Part shown: in pieces, positions 23,030-34,369 of the stretch
Layout of the letters: each line of letters starts with the position of its first letter
Position numbering within the stretch: the first letter of the stretch is position 1
NCBI GenBank assembly: GCA_964017185.1
Contig: OZ024876.1
Span: 27,620,278 to 27,684,277, forward strand
Source: Rugalucina vietnamica
Lineage: Eukaryota; Mollusca; Bivalvia; Lucinida; Lucinidae
Length of the DNA: 64,000 nucleotides
Reading direction: 5' to 3'
The notes under the pieces: model-generated
Database searches by the model: none
What the model saw: the letters and a program-made list of their open reading frames with translations, nothing else
Told to the model about the DNA's origin: nothing
Position numbers and translations under genes: made by a program

Positions 23030-23820
23030 CAACGAATTCGAAAAAGAATTGTTTCCGATCAAAAAATAAAACATGGGGACCATTAACATTTTTAGTTTAA
23101 AAGTTAATATTTCAAAGGAAGAAATGCTATACAGGTTACTCCTTTTAAAAAGAAGAGTGGTGGAACACCTCAACCTCTTTATAATAGTATTGCTGGGGCC
23201 CAAGCCAATTATCGGGTTAGCTATCCAATCCGTGTTATAACAAGTACATGTATATAACATTTTTAGTTTAAAAGTTAATATTTCAAAGGTAGAAATGCTA
23301 TATAAGTACCTCCTAAATATTTCCATTATTACATTTAAATTGCAAAATAATTAAACTATTTTCATTTTGTGATTTTAACATGATTTCTGCAGGTATAGAA
23401 ATAAAGCCAAATCTTTGAAAATGGGTCTAAAACTTTAATCTAACTTTTCTCTAAAACTGCTAAACAATTCAGAGGTCAAATACTACCATTATGGCCTTCA
23501 TATAGAATACATTTCATCAAGATCTGTTAACCTCGACGTGGAAAGAATTTTCAATTTTGCATGAGTTTTATCTGAACCGACACTTAACACTACATGTATT
23601 CAACTGTTATGGAAATATATTGCACATACACATTATCCTGATGCAAGACTATGATGACTTTGTAATGGTTTGCGTTAGTTTCGTCCGTCGCCTACGGATA
23701 CGACCTTCTATTTGTCATAAAAGATATGTTGCTTAAGAAACGTGAGATAGAAAAAAATATTATTAAAACGTCTAGTTTAGTAATGCTGTAAATGCTGGAA
23801 AGTTTTACCTTTAATACACT
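23030..23820. repeat. Duplicated block, beta (right end)
   Basis: Matches 41636-42655. At about 23457 it preserves the empty site TCTCTAAAACTGCTAAAC that is filled by a MITE in copy 2. The end (TACGACCTTCTATTTG ... AGTAATGCTGT) recurs again at 27410-27545. Confidence 0.75.
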
Positions 23821-23821
23821 T

Positions 23822-24545
23822 AAGCCCCTATCTCACTGGAATGCGACGACTGGAGACTAGTTCGCGAATAATCGCGACTATTTCTCGACAAAGATTAACA
23901 ATATAAACACAGCTTTCATGTTGCAGTCTCATTGAATAGACATTCATGCTAAAACTTCGCGAATTTCGGTCTAATTTTGAAAATATATCTCGCGACTGTC
24001 GCGCGATAGTTGCGAGACTGTCGCACGACAGTCGCGCGACATTCGTGAGAGTGTCTCACGACTTTCCCGCGAATGTAGCTTATTTTCATTTTTATTCGTA
24101 CGACAGTCGCTCGACATTCATGCGAGTGTCGCACGACATTCTTACGAATGTCGTTTAGTTTTATTTTCTCGCCAGATAGTCGCGAGGTTTTCGCATGTTG
24201 TCTCAAGACTGTCGCGCGACCGTCGTGCGACACTCGCACGACATTCGCACGAGTGTCGCAAAAATTTCGCATTGTAAATTTGCCAAAATTTCACGGCGAC
24301 AGGTTCGCGACACTCGCGAGACCGTCGCGCGACCGTCGCACAACACTCGCGCGACAGTCTTGCGAAATATTGCGGCGAAAATATTCGCATAAACTTTTTA
24401 AACATGTTTAAAACCTTCGCGACAAGTTCGCGACTAGTGAACGCGACAAATGGAAATTCTCACGACACTCGTGCTACATGTACACTCGCACGCATGTCGT
24501 GCGAAAGTCCGCGACAAAATTCGCAAAACAGTCGCGAGAAATTCT
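23822..24545. mobile_element. Word-repeat element, TCGCGCGAC family
   Basis: Begins AGCCCCTATCTCACTGGAATGCGACGAC. For 700 bp it consists of variants of GTCGCGCGAC, GTCGCACGAC and ATTCGCACGAG in both orientations with AT-rich spacers. Open frames in several phases arise only from the repeated word. No right-end inverted repeat was found, so it may be truncated. Confidence 0.6.
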
Positions 24546-24755
24546 TACTTTTAATTAATTTTTAGTCGTTGTGGAAAATTCAAGCAAATAAGGGCTATAA
24601 TTTTGAATGATTATGAAGCGGGAAGTGAAGCATATTGACGGATCGAATGCCAACAGACCCACTTCTCTTATAATAAAAAAATGACGGGTTGGTCTAAAAC
24701 GATCTATTTACGAAATACAGACACTGACAAAGATGCGTACCCAAAAATACAACAG
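24546..24755. other. Short spacer before the RT fragment
   Basis: No supportable feature. The RT homology begins in the following bases. Confidence 0.4.
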
Positions 24756-24760
24756 TTATT

Positions 24761-25947
24761 ATGTATTATTCGATTTATATACAAAGTATTAAACGACCCA
24801 TTTTTCCGTTGGTATGGAGTGGAATACGGTGTAGAGGGTTCCGTGCGACGAGCTTGTCCACATATGATTATTCTACTCTGTATACAACTTTACCACATAA
24901 TCTAATTAAAGAAAAATTTCCGGATTTGATAGAGTGGACCTTCAAAAGGGCATTAAAAAACTATGGTTCACTTTATTTGGCATGTAATGACAGAAAGGCT
25001 TTTTTCACTTCCTCTGACCAAAGTCGGTATACACTTTGGTCATGTCAGAATGTGTGCGACGCCTTATCCTATCTCCTGGATAATATTTATATTAGATTTG
25101 GGACCAAGTTATACAGACAAATTGTTGGAATTCCGATGGGTACAAATTGCGCACCTCTCGTTGCTGATTTATTTTTATACTGCTATGAAAGAGATTTCAT
25201 GGATTCTCTTAACCATGATAATCAAGCTGATGTTATCGAGGCTTTTAATTCCACTTCTAGGTACCTCGATGACCTTTTGAACATTGACAACCCTTATTTT
25301 GAAGGTATGGTCAATCAAATTTATCCATCTGAACTACAGTTGAACAAAGCCAATATCTCGGATACCGAAGCTCCCTTTTTAGATCTACATCTTTCTGTTG
25401 CAAATGGATTTGTTTCTTCTAAAATTTATGATAAGCGCGATGATTTTGATTTTGATATAGTAAATTTTCCGCTTTTGGATGTTGACGTTCCTCGTCGTGC
25501 TTCTTATGGTGTATACATTTCGCAACTTATTAGGTTTGCTAGAGTCTGCAATCATGTTACAGACTTCAACGCTCGAAATAAATCTTTAACGGCCAGGCTA
25601 TCGGTATCATAAACTTCGAAAAACCTTTTCTTAATTTTATCGTAGACACTATGAATTAATTTCCAAATATAATGTTGGGTTAAAGACGCTTTTAAGTGAG
25701 GGTCTTTCGGAACCAGAATTTTATGGTGACTTGGTTTACAAATTTAAGAAACTTATAGGAAGTAATGATTTTTCCTTTTCAGTTTAGAAAAATCATAACA
25801 CGTTACAGACGTATAGGTTGTAACTTGAATGTTATGCGACAGTCTGCATGCTTAGTTTTTAACCCAATCACGGTTGATAACTATGCTGCCTTCTTTAATT
25901 GCACGCCGGTGGGTCGGGCGTCAGACTCTATGATGGCCCCGACTTAA
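24761..25947 (+). pseudogene. Reverse transcriptase of a retroelement, 5'-truncated and frameshifted
   Basis: The main frame (24761-25612) carries RT motif A (YDYSTLYTTLPH), motif B (VGIPMGTNCAPL) and motif C (SRYLDDLLN), then FLDLHLSV, IYDKRDDFDFDIVNFP and YGVYISQLIRFAR. The catalytic aspartates are present. Reading then needs a frame change near 25597, crosses an in-frame stop in FS*FYRR, changes frame again near 25775 and ends NYAAFFNCTPVGRASDSMM at 25947. The protein start and any endonuclease are missing. The GTNCAPL/YLDD signature is common in metazoan RTs. The partial and inverted copies in the window recall Penelope-like elements, but I cannot assign the clade. The 3' tail copies at 9825, 26612 (inverted), 33020 and 33988 show it was mobile. 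Confidence 0.8.
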
Positions 25948-26575
25948 AGCTATTCATTTTAGTTGGTTGGGGCCGGAGCTTCTTGTCTGTTCCTTGGCCC
26001 ACCGGGGTCCAACTGATGTTTTTCTTTAGCTCCGGAGTTACTAAGTTATTTGGCGCCCAGGGATCTCCATCGTCGGGCAGCTTACTGAATCTGTGAGTCC
26101 TGGTTTTTGATTCATCAGGATGTTTATCATGATTTATTTGTTTGTTCTTGATGATTCATTTACTAGTTAGAGATTCACCACGAGGACCGAAGAACTAACT
26201 AAATGTTATGAACCAATGCAGAAGCTGAGGGTGAGGTTACGGCCGTGTAAAATCGATTTAAACCCGCCAGTAACTTTGTGTTACTGATCGTTCCAAGTCG
26301 ATACTTCTGTGGTGGTTCTTTTTGTTTTATGTCTTGGTGTTTAAAATATTTTTGTGCTGTTGGCGCCTTATGTATGTTTGCATATTTTTAGTTAAGTTAA
26401 GGTAACTGAGTGGCCACCTATTGGGAAAATAGCTGCTCATTCGGCTTACGAAGTGTTTTCATGGTATAAGTGCCTGATTGTTAGTTTGGTTTTTCCCACC
26501 TTGGTTTTTGGAGTGGGAGTCTTTTTCTGATTGCGCCTTTTCCTGATCTTTGCCTACTTGTACTTTTTTTCCTTA
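25948..26575 (+). repeat. 3' tail of the RT element
   Basis: Non-coding conserved tail: GGTTGGGGCCGGAGC, CGCCCAGGGATCTCC, TTACTGATCGTTCCAAG, GAGTGGCCACC and the terminal GATTGCGCCTTTTCC ... GCCTACTTGTAC. It follows the last codons directly, as a 3' UTR would. Confidence 0.7.
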
Positions 26576-26611
26576 AATACACGTCTATGCCCAAATAGAT
26601 TATTCGCCTTA

Positions 26612-27312
26612 TGGGGAAGGTACAAGTATGCAACGGCCAGGAAAGGCAATCAGAAAGAAATTCCCTCTCCAAAAACCAAGGCGGGAAAAAACAAACAAAT
26701 TGACAATGAGGTACTTATACTTAGGAAATATATCGTAAGTCGAGCGAGCATCTTTTTCCCAATAGGCAGCCACTCAGTTACCCAAACTTAACTAAGACAA
26801 CGAAAACGAGCATAAGGTTCAAACAACACAAAAATCTATTCCAAAACATAAATCAAATAGAACCACAACAGAAGTATCGCATTGGAACAATTAGTGATAT
26901 ATATAAAACTACTCCGATGCTAAAACCGGTTTTACTGGGCCCTAATCTCACACTCATCTTCTGCAGTGGTTATCAACATTTAGTTAGTTGTTCGGTCCTC
27001 ATAATGAATCTCGAACTGGCCAATGGATCATCATGGACAAACACAGAAATCACAATAGCCACCATGATGAATCAAAAACGAGGACTCATAAATTCGTTAA
27101 GCTGTCCCTGGGCACCGAGTAACTTCCTGAAATCCACAGCAAAAGAAAATCACAAGTAGAACCCAGATAGGCCAAGCAACAGACAAGAAGCATCGGTCCC
27201 AACCAACTAAAATGAATAGCTTCAAGTCTGACGCCCGACCAATCGGCGTGTAATTAAAGAAGGCAGCGTAGTTATCAACAACTAAGCATACAGACTTTCT
27301 AAATTTGTACAT
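26612..27312 (-). pseudogene. Inverted 3' copy of the RT element (C-terminus plus tail)
   Basis: Minus-strand copy of 25845-26570, tail-to-tail with the forward copy across about 36 bp. At its far end the minus strand still reads DNYAAFFNYTPIGRASD, the RT C-terminus. 5'-truncated and non-functional. Confidence 0.75.
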
Positions 27313-27372
27313 CTCAGTCTGTGTTCGACCTGTTCAAAAACACACTGTTGGTTTTCTAATGATGCGGCTAAA
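27313..27372 (+). mobile_element. MITE family 1, right-end fragment
   Basis: TCTGTGTTCGACCTGTTC ... ACTGTTGGTTTTCTAATGATGCGGCT matches the last 60 bp of family 1. The left part is absent, replaced by the inverted RT copy. Confidence 0.55.
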
Positions 27373-28714
27373 ATGTCTCATGGCATGACACAGTAATATT
27401 TAAGTCTGTGATTTTAAGCCTTAGTTATGGTTTGAGTCTGTCTGTCCCCTAGGGATACGGTCTTCTATTTGTCATAAAAGATTTGTCGCCTCAGAAAAAC
27501 GAGACAGAAAAATATTATAACTTCTAGTTCAGTTATACTGTTATTTGCTGGTTTATCCGTTTTCCCTGTGTTTCTTCAGACAGCCATATACTAGATCGTG
27601 ACAGATCCATTTGCAAAACATATTTCTGTCTGTAAATATCTGTTGCAGACCACATACCTATACAGGATGTTCAAGCAAAACCTCGTTGAAATTCTTCAAC
27701 TGTCATTTTAGAAGGTCATAATTACGTTTATACAAATTCCCTACAACCAATAGTGCTGCATGTGTAATATCATACTTCAAACAAAATAAAAACGCAACTG
27801 ATACATGTATAAAGGTTATTTCTACCTTTCTGGGCTACCTGGTACATGAACATTTTGTTTATGCTGACTAAACCAGCTTGCCTCTGATCCGAAAACAAGT
27901 TTCAAAAGTTTGAAAAAATACCACTGATTTCCAGAATCTTTCGAAACCCAAATGACAAGGAATCATTCCATATTTAGGGCGCAGGTGATGTTAATTTCTA
28001 ATTTCTATGGGCTAGTTAATGACAGTTGATGGTCTAAAATGGCGTTCCTTAATACACTTCCTGTTTTCATGTTCTGACTTTGATGGCCATTTTAAGCTCA
28101 AAACTGGACAGAACGAAGAACAGTTTGATACGAAAAGAGTTTATGGCGTTAAAATTTTCTGAAAGTTTGAACCCAAAAGAACTAGACATAAAGGTTAACA
28201 AATAGCCACTTCGGTTCATGTCTTCCGCTGTTTGTGGCCTTTCATATACTCCTGGGATGCATAAAGGTATCACAGGGGTCTGTGTGGGGTTGTACACAGT
28301 AAGGACGAAGTTTTGAGGTTGAGTGATTGGGTACACTAGTTAGTACATGTACTTTTGTGATGGCATTACATTTATGTGTTTTCTTTCATGTCTGTTATGG
28401 TCCTATATGTTTTTGATTATTCGCTGATTAAATTTTGAATCTTTGAATCTTGAATCTTGGCTAATTGATAAGATACAATCGCTTTTATTTGGTCAATGTT
28501 TGGGTTATGTCCCTTTATCAACAAACACAGAAGCCAGTTTTACTGGCTTCAAGTATTCTATTTAAGTTGACTGCAGCTTGGAAGTTAATATGAAACATCT
28601 GTCAAATATATTATCCCACAGGAACTGTTTAAATCTGGTTTTCATCATCCAGGAAAACAAAATGCTTCACTAATACTGATTTGGCCAATTAGGAAATAGG
28701 ATTTTCTTTTCGTA
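27373..28714. other. No gene; short repeat remnants
   Basis: 27410-27545 repeats the right end of the duplicated block (compare 23665-23790 and 42520-42655). At 28431-28457 a GAATCTTGAATCTTG tract follows T-rich sequence and could be a retroelement tail. No exon of the downstream receptor was recognised. Confidence 0.45.
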
Positions 28715-28880
28715 TTGAAGTTTAACGTCCCAGTCAGCATTTTGTCAGTCATGTCAGGACGAAGCCATCGCTTCCTGGATACTCTTGAGAGTTACTGTGC
28801 CTTGCTCAAGGACACAACACGGTGCTGCCAATGGGGATCAAACCAATGACCTCTCGATCCAGATATGATATACTGTACAA
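28715..28880 (-). mobile_element. tRNA-derived SINE, family 2, copy 3
   Basis: AACGTCCCAGTCAGC, CATGTCAGGACGAAGCC, CTTGCTCAAGGACACAAC and TGACCTCTCGATCC match the other copies. Older, with a degraded head. Confidence 0.65.
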
Positions 28881-29074
28881 TGACTTAATGGCATTGAGTC
28901 CATTTGTTGGTTTGACAGCATTTCCTTGCCCAAGCATTACACTTTAATATTTGTTGTTTACCAAAAATACAGTTACATTTGTACATCGCCGTGTACGTGT
29001 ACGCATAGTATAGTCACAATTTTGTATCGATTCATCGATATATTAAGTAAAATTTGGCAAGAACATAAGTTCGC

Positions 29075-29122
29075 GATAAATTCATTCATTCATTCATTCA
29101 TTCATTCATTCATTCATTCATT
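29075..29122. repeat. (ATTC)n microsatellite in the receptor intron
   Basis: About 11 copies of TTCA, immediately upstream of the polypyrimidine tract and AG acceptor of the receptor exon. Confidence 0.95.
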
Positions 29123-29146
29123 TTTTCGTTTCTCTTTATGTTTTAG

Positions 29147-29455
29147 GTGTGGCCGTTGCTGTGACAATCTTCACAATGACAGCTATGGCGGTTGATCGCT
29201 ACGTCACTTTCCAACATCCTGCGGCCTATCATCGTATATCAACGCCAAACCAAGCCTTTATTCTCATAGTAAGCATGTGGGGTGTTGCAGGAATTTTCAT
29301 GGGACCTCTCATCTACATTCGCGATATTGACTTCCCAATAGATGTTCCGTTCTTACCGCCTCTGCCTTTTTGTATTGAAAATTGGCCTCAAGACAGGGAC
29401 AAACAGACCTACGGAGTATTTCTCCTTTTTGTTGTTTTCATTATCCCCGCTTTTA
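29147..29455 (+). pseudogene. Class A GPCR exon, TM3 to TM5 (first half, split by an insertion)
   Basis: The exon opens after TTATGTTTTAG at 29146 and reads VAVAVTIFTMTAMAVDRYV, with the TM3 DRY motif; TM4 (AFILIVSMWGVAGIFMGPL); an extracellular loop with a Cys before ENWP, as in neuropeptide-type receptors; and TM5 (YGVFLLFVVFIIPAF). The first two bases complete a codon from an upstream exon. After Phe in TM5 the frame enters a transposon and stops 17 nt later. The remainder of TM5 resumes at 30867 in exactly the right phase. Receptors of this kind signal through G proteins at the plasma membrane; the ENWP loop suggests an NPY/orexin/QRFP-like peptide receptor, but the ligand class is inference. 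TM1-2 exons were not found in the window. Confidence 0.85.
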
Positions 29456-30863
29456 TGCCTAGGTCACACTAGCAATTACGTACGCTGCGGATAGTTGCAG
29501 ATACTAAACGTAGCAATCCGCAGGAATTAGTGGGCGGGGCTAACTGTTCTTAATGAGTTCACGTAATTATGATTACCTTTAAATACGGATTCATACGGTA
29601 TAGTTACGGATATATTCGGATACATACGGAAAGTAACTTGTCCCCATACCTTTCGATACCATCTGTTACGTTTTGACACGGACATGCACCTTCAGATACG
29701 CATTTGCTACGCTCTCTTGCGTATAAAACGCTTCAATGTGATGTAAGTAACCGCTGTTTATTGTCAAAGTGCAGTCACACTAGCTTATACGGATGCGACG
29801 GATGCTACGGACAAGTCATACGTATCTATCCGTTATATCCGTAACAATTCGCATCGTATGCTGATATGACCGTAGCTGTACGTGTTGTATCGTAAGGGTC
29901 CGTAGAATCCGCGCCCAAATTTTGAAAAAAGTCAAAATTTCGATACGGACGAAACATCCGTATCTGCACGTGAAGAAATTATAGAACATAATATGCTTTA
30001 ATTGATTGTTTGCTTGATCGATTGATAGATTGATTGATTGCTCGATCGCGATCGATCTCTCGGTCGATCGATAGACTGATTGATCGATGGTCGATCAATT
30101 GATTGATCGAGTGATTAACTGATCGAAAGTCAGTGATCGATCAAGACCGATCGGGTGATAGATCGATAGAGTGATCTTTCTTTTGATCGATCTATCGAGT
30201 GATTGATCGATTGCGATCGATCGATTGATTGAAACTTGACGGATCGATCGAGTGATTGATCAATCGAGTGATAGTCGTAAAACAACAGAAATAGCTTCTC
30301 ATAATACTATAATTTGACATTTGTGTGTTTGCTTGTTCGTTTGTTGGTTCTCCATTTTTTTCTTAGATATTGCTGCCTGCTTCTCAGCCAGTAAAAGCAA
30401 CGCAAAATCTACCTCTGAGGAATCCATATTTTTTTTTAAATTGACTAAAGGAATGCATTGAACGCACGTGCATACTTGTGAGCATTGGACGCACGAGCGA
30501 TTCAGTGAGTAAGCGGTATACTTTTCATCACATAACTGTACGCCGACAAAGACCGTAACCGAACAAAATAGCACATATGAAACAGTATCGATCCGCAACA
30601 AATGTTTACAAGATACGTTTAGTTACGTAATAGATACGGTTTTTGATACCGATTAGATACGGACAATTACGGGTTTTTCATCCGTGCCTGATTTTTGACA
30701 AGTATTATAGCTTGGCTGCGGATCGTCCGTGCCCTGTAAATGATGCACGTGCAGATACGGACTTTAACGGATATGATACGAATTATTACGGACAGGACGG
30801 ACAAATACGGAAGCCTTATCCGCAACGTCCGCAGCGACCGTAAGTGCTAGTGTGACCTAGGCA
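29456..30863. mobile_element. 1408-bp inverted-repeat element (ATACGGA word family) in the GPCR exon
   Basis: Perfect 19-bp inverted ends TGCCTAGGTCACACTAGCA / TGCTAGTGTGACCTAGGCA, flanked by a TTA target duplication (29453-29455 and 30864-30866), as in PIF/Harbinger elements. The interior is dominated by variants of ATACGGA / TCCGTAT and an inner GATCGATTGATT tract (30000-30290). An internal CAGTCACACTAGCTTATACGG near 29771 resembles the end sequence and may mark a nested copy. No transposase. Confidence 0.88.
30000..30290. repeat. Degenerate GATCGATT tract
   Basis: About 290 bp of interspersed TGATCGAT, TGATTGAT and CGATCGAT words in both orientations inside the insertion in the receptor. 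Too irregular for a simple microsatellite. Confidence 0.8.
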
Positions 30864-31252
30864 TTACGATAGGGATATGTTACGGACATATAGGAAAAGC
30901 GCTATTTGTGTCGGACATCCAGCGGATGAGCTCCGATGGAAGCACGCAGAGACTTTTATACAGACAAAAGGCCGCGAGGATGGTGATTTCTCTTGTGCTA
31001 GCGTTCATGGTCTGTTGGTTGCCTTACAACATCATGTCCGCGTTAGCAGATATCTCAGAGAATGTCGGGGTTATTAGGGCGTTGCCTTTCGTGTTATGGC
31101 TAGGTCATGCCCATTCTGCGATCAATCCCGCCATGTACTGGTCTCTCAATAGACAGTTTAGGATCAATGTACGGCGCCTATTGAAGCGAGTGACAAGGCA
31201 GAGTTGTACATCGGCTTCTGCTACTACGGTTGATCTACCACAATTTGTGTAA
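30864..31252 (+). pseudogene. Class A GPCR exon, end of TM5 to C-terminus (second half)
   Basis: From 30867 the frame reads IGICYGHIGKALFVSDIQ (end of TM5 and loop 3), then a basic loop (STQRLLYRQKAARM), TM6 with the CWLPYN motif, TM7 with NPAMYW (NPxxY class) and a basic cytoplasmic tail ending DLPQFV at a TAA (31250-31252). Joined to 29149-29455 with one TTA kept, the frame is continuous across 231 codons with no other damage. A separate start at 30908 would give only TM6-7 and is unlikely to be used. Confidence 0.85.
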
Positions 31253-31634
31253 CAGTTCGATGCAATCATATGATTATCAAAACATACTACTGTAAACGTC
31301 AGTCAATTAAACAAATTTATTCTGTAAACAATCCTAAGAAATAACCAGAAACTGAAACGATCATAAAATGTATGCAGCTTGGAAACCAAAGCGACAAAAG
31401 GAAAAATAAAGCACCAAACATGCTTTAACAAAATTATAATAGTGACATATAGGAGTCCGAGTGAAGAGCTATTTATTTTCTTGGTACAATAGCTAAATAA
31501 GAGAAATATGCTAGATACAATAGTTATGTATGAGGGATCAGCTACCTCTTTAAAGCCTGTCACCCATCTACTCAACACATTATAGCTCGATTTTGACCTC
31601 AGAAGCGTCACTACTCAGTGGCACACGAAACGAT
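31253..31634. other. Receptor 3' flank
   Basis: AT-rich, no further coding frame. Candidate AATAAA at about 31406. Ends at the boundary of duplicated block copy 2. Confidence 0.4.
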
Positions 31635-31905
31635 GAGCCGCCTCATGGGAAAACCAACAATCTGCCTATGCGAAAACAAAGAAGCTGATCAGCGCCTTTG
31701 TTTTCGCTACTCGGATAGTACAATTCCTCCTCTACGTAACTCCAAAATTTCAACTAATTTCAGTAAATGCGAAGCTGATCAGCGCCATTGTTTCCGCTAC
31801 ACCCATAGTACAATTCCTCTACTTTCTAAATCTAAATTTCCAGCCTCTTACCATTTTCTGTGACCGTACAGCTCGGTTTGTGTCGAACCTGGTCGGAAGC
31901 CAAAA
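31635..31905 (+). mobile_element. MITE family 1, copy 3
   Basis: Starts GAGCCGCCTCATGGGAAAAC. It holds two successive AAGCTGATCAGCGCC segments, so the interior is partly duplicated. The right inverted repeat is replaced by an A-rich stretch. Marks the left end of duplicated block copy 2. Confidence 0.75.
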
Positions 31906-32139
31906 AAGAAAAAAAAAAAAACGTTTTAGATTGCCAAAACGACGATCGTCGATTGTTCACGGGCGTTTTGGCAATCGAAAACGTTGCTTTGGCAGCCGGG
32001 AATTAGTATGAAATTGCACGTTCCGGATTGCCGCTAATACAATGTGAATTTGGTCTTCGAGGTTCTATCACTACTAGTACTTTACCCCAGCCATACGTGC
32101 GTTTTGATCTCACAAAAATAAAAACAAAAATACAAAACT

Positions 32140-32187
<48 letters not shown>

Positions 32188-32975
32188 CTGGCTATTTCGG
32201 TACACATACATGGAATAAAGCCGATATGATGTCAGCCAGTTTCTTTAGATATGGGTGAACCTGTATTTTACGTGCCTAATTTTGGGGTGCATTACTATAA
32301 TTTTAGAAACAGACCCCCAAAAATGCAGATTCCGCGGTATGACCATGATCCCCTTCGTTTCTCATTAATACATTCACTGCTCTTAACTGATCTCACTGAT
32401 TTTTTTAATTACTTCCTATTTTAGAGACGCATGCCCACCTTAGCGGTTCACCTCTATTTTTTCTTCCAGATTGTAACTCCCTTTCTTTCTAATCTGATAT
32501 TTAAAGCCTCTTTTAGTTTTCTAACTCTAAGCAGCTAAAACAAATTGGGCCAGCTTTGAAAACACAAAAACAAGACAGTCTTAGGTACATGTAGTGACTG
32601 AACCCGGGAGAGCATCTGTGTTTCATGAGAAATAATGTGTTTGTTTCAAACAATGTGTGTCTTTTACAAACGTTTGTAGCTCAAAAAACAAAAAAAAAAT
32701 GATGGACATTAAAGTTAAACTTTGTATGTTACTTCTTCTTCAAATATATTTGCCTTCGTGATCAAGTATTTTTTGCAATGACAATCAAAGTTACAACCCA
32801 GACAACAAGCAGTGAAAAAAGTTCAGTTATTAACCCTGACAACAAGCAGAGAAGAAAGTACAGCTGTGTTCAGTTATTAATATAGCCCTGCAATATTTCG
32901 AAATAAATTGAAAACTGTTCTTGTTTGTGAACAATCGTCACTGGCAACAAATGTACAATTGGGAAAAATGTTTAT
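31906..32975. repeat. Duplicated block copy 2, part alpha-1
   Basis: Colinear with 8866-9822. Contains a pure TG microsatellite at about 32142-32186, longer than in copy 1. No gene. Confidence 0.75.
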
Positions 32976-33019
32976 ATATTTGTGAAGTATGAGGATATAA
33001 TTTTACTTTTAATCCAAGT

Positions 33020-33130
33020 TCTCTAAGTATAAGTACCTATTTGTCAATTTGTTTTTTCCCGCCTCGGTTTTTGGAGTGGGAATTTCTTTCTGATTGTGCA
33101 TTTTCCTGATCATTGCCTACTTATACATTT
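33020..33130 (+). repeat. RT-element 3' tail fragment
   Basis: GTATAAGTACCTATTTG ... CGCCTCGGTTTTTGGAG ... TTTTCCTGATCATTGCCTAC, the last ~110 bp of the tail. Confidence 0.6.
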
Positions 33131-33987
33131 CTTTTTATTGCTAATGAAAATCAGTGTGTAATTTTGTCAATAGTGTCCATAAAGACATCAGATTTTCAGC
33201 CAGAGTACATTTTTTTTTTTTTTTTTTTTTTTTTCCGTCTCTCACCAATTGTAAATAATATCATTACAATTTGTTACACATGGTTCCTTGTGGAATCTTT
33301 GAAAGTAAAATATAAGATATATGTTTTGTAAAATATCTGGGTTTCACATATTATGTAATCAAATTATGCAGATATCAGCGCAAGATCTGGAAGTTTTGTA
33401 CTCAAGGTGAATATTTATATACGCCCATACTTACAAAATATATAAATAAAAATAAAACTGATATCCTTTAAGAGCAGTGAGCATATTAATGAGAAAAGGG
33501 ATGGGCCATACCGCGGTTTAGGCTACTCAAGCCTCAAGCCTTAACTTTTAAAGTTGTCCATTTCTTGCCCACAAACAGGAAATGTTGTCATTTCTAAATA
33601 TTTCAGGAGTATATTAATGACTGAACGCAGCAGTATAGCAGCAACTTCACAAATGTTACAAAAACGCACCAATAGCAAAACAACTAGCTTTTTTTCAAAA
33701 CGATAACAATCCGGCAAGCATCAATGAAAGACAAAGGAGATGAATACATGTATAAATGAAAATCTGTTATACAGATTTACAGTAAGGAATTTGAATGGCA
33801 GGTCTGAACCTATTTGATAAATACATTTACCGTAATCTGTTCATACTGATAACTGTAGTCTGCATGGACATTAGTCTGCGACGAAAGATTGCCATTTATG
33901 CAACAGGGAGACTGTACAGTGAATGAACAGATTACACGAATTTCAAGGCAAATAACAGCAGAGCTGCCAAAGGAATTACATGAGGGC
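33131..33987. other. Spacer with poly-T and an inverted satellite fragment
   Basis: Poly-T at about 33209-33234. 33450-33545 is an inverted fragment of the 374-bp satellite (CTTTAAGAGCAGTGAGC ... CATACCGCGGTTTAGG). The rest is unassigned. Confidence 0.5.
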
Positions 33988-34369
33988 TTAATGTTGGGCT
34001 ACAGATGCTTATACGTGAGGGCCTTTCGGAACCAGAATTTTATGGTGACTTGGTTTACAAATTTAAGAAACTTATAGGAATGAATGATTTTAATTTCTTT
34101 TCAGTTCAGAAAAATTATAACACGATGCAGACGTATACGTAGGTTATAACTTGAATGTTATGCAACAGTCTGCATGCTTAGTTTTTAACCCAATCATAGT
34201 TAATAAGTATGCTACCTTCTCTAATTGTACGCCGGTGGGTCGGGCGTCAGACTCTATGAGTATGATGGCACCGACATATAGCTATTCATTTTAGTTGGTT
34301 GGGGCCGGAGCTTCTTGTCTCTTGCTTGGCCCACCGGGGTTCAACTAGTGTTTTTCTTTTGCTCCGGGT
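33988..34369 (+). pseudogene. RT element 3' copy: C-terminal codons and start of tail
   Basis: Homology to 25670-26035 begins abruptly at ATGTTGGGCTACAG, a 5' truncation. It includes the sequence coding EFYGDLVYKF and the CTPVGRASDS end in broken frames, then GGGGCCGGAGCTTC. The tail is interrupted at 34370 by another insertion and resumes at 35084. Confidence 0.7.

Noticed and set aside
23040..23326. 143-residue minus-strand frame rich in His-Thr
   Set aside because: The His-Thr run is the TG microsatellite translated.
24142..24411. Overlapping open frames on both strands, arginine- and serine-rich
   Set aside because: They come from the repeated GTCGCGCGAC word, which lacks stops in several phases; not coding.
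25765..25947. Separate small gene after the RT
   Set aside because: It is the RT C-terminus in a shifted frame; copies of it occur at 27.2 and 34.2 kb.
29456..30863. The GPCR insertion acting as a clean intron
   Set aside because: GT-AG pairs tried at the inverted ends give an out-of-frame join or retain TAG; only precise excision restores frame. RNA evidence could overturn this.
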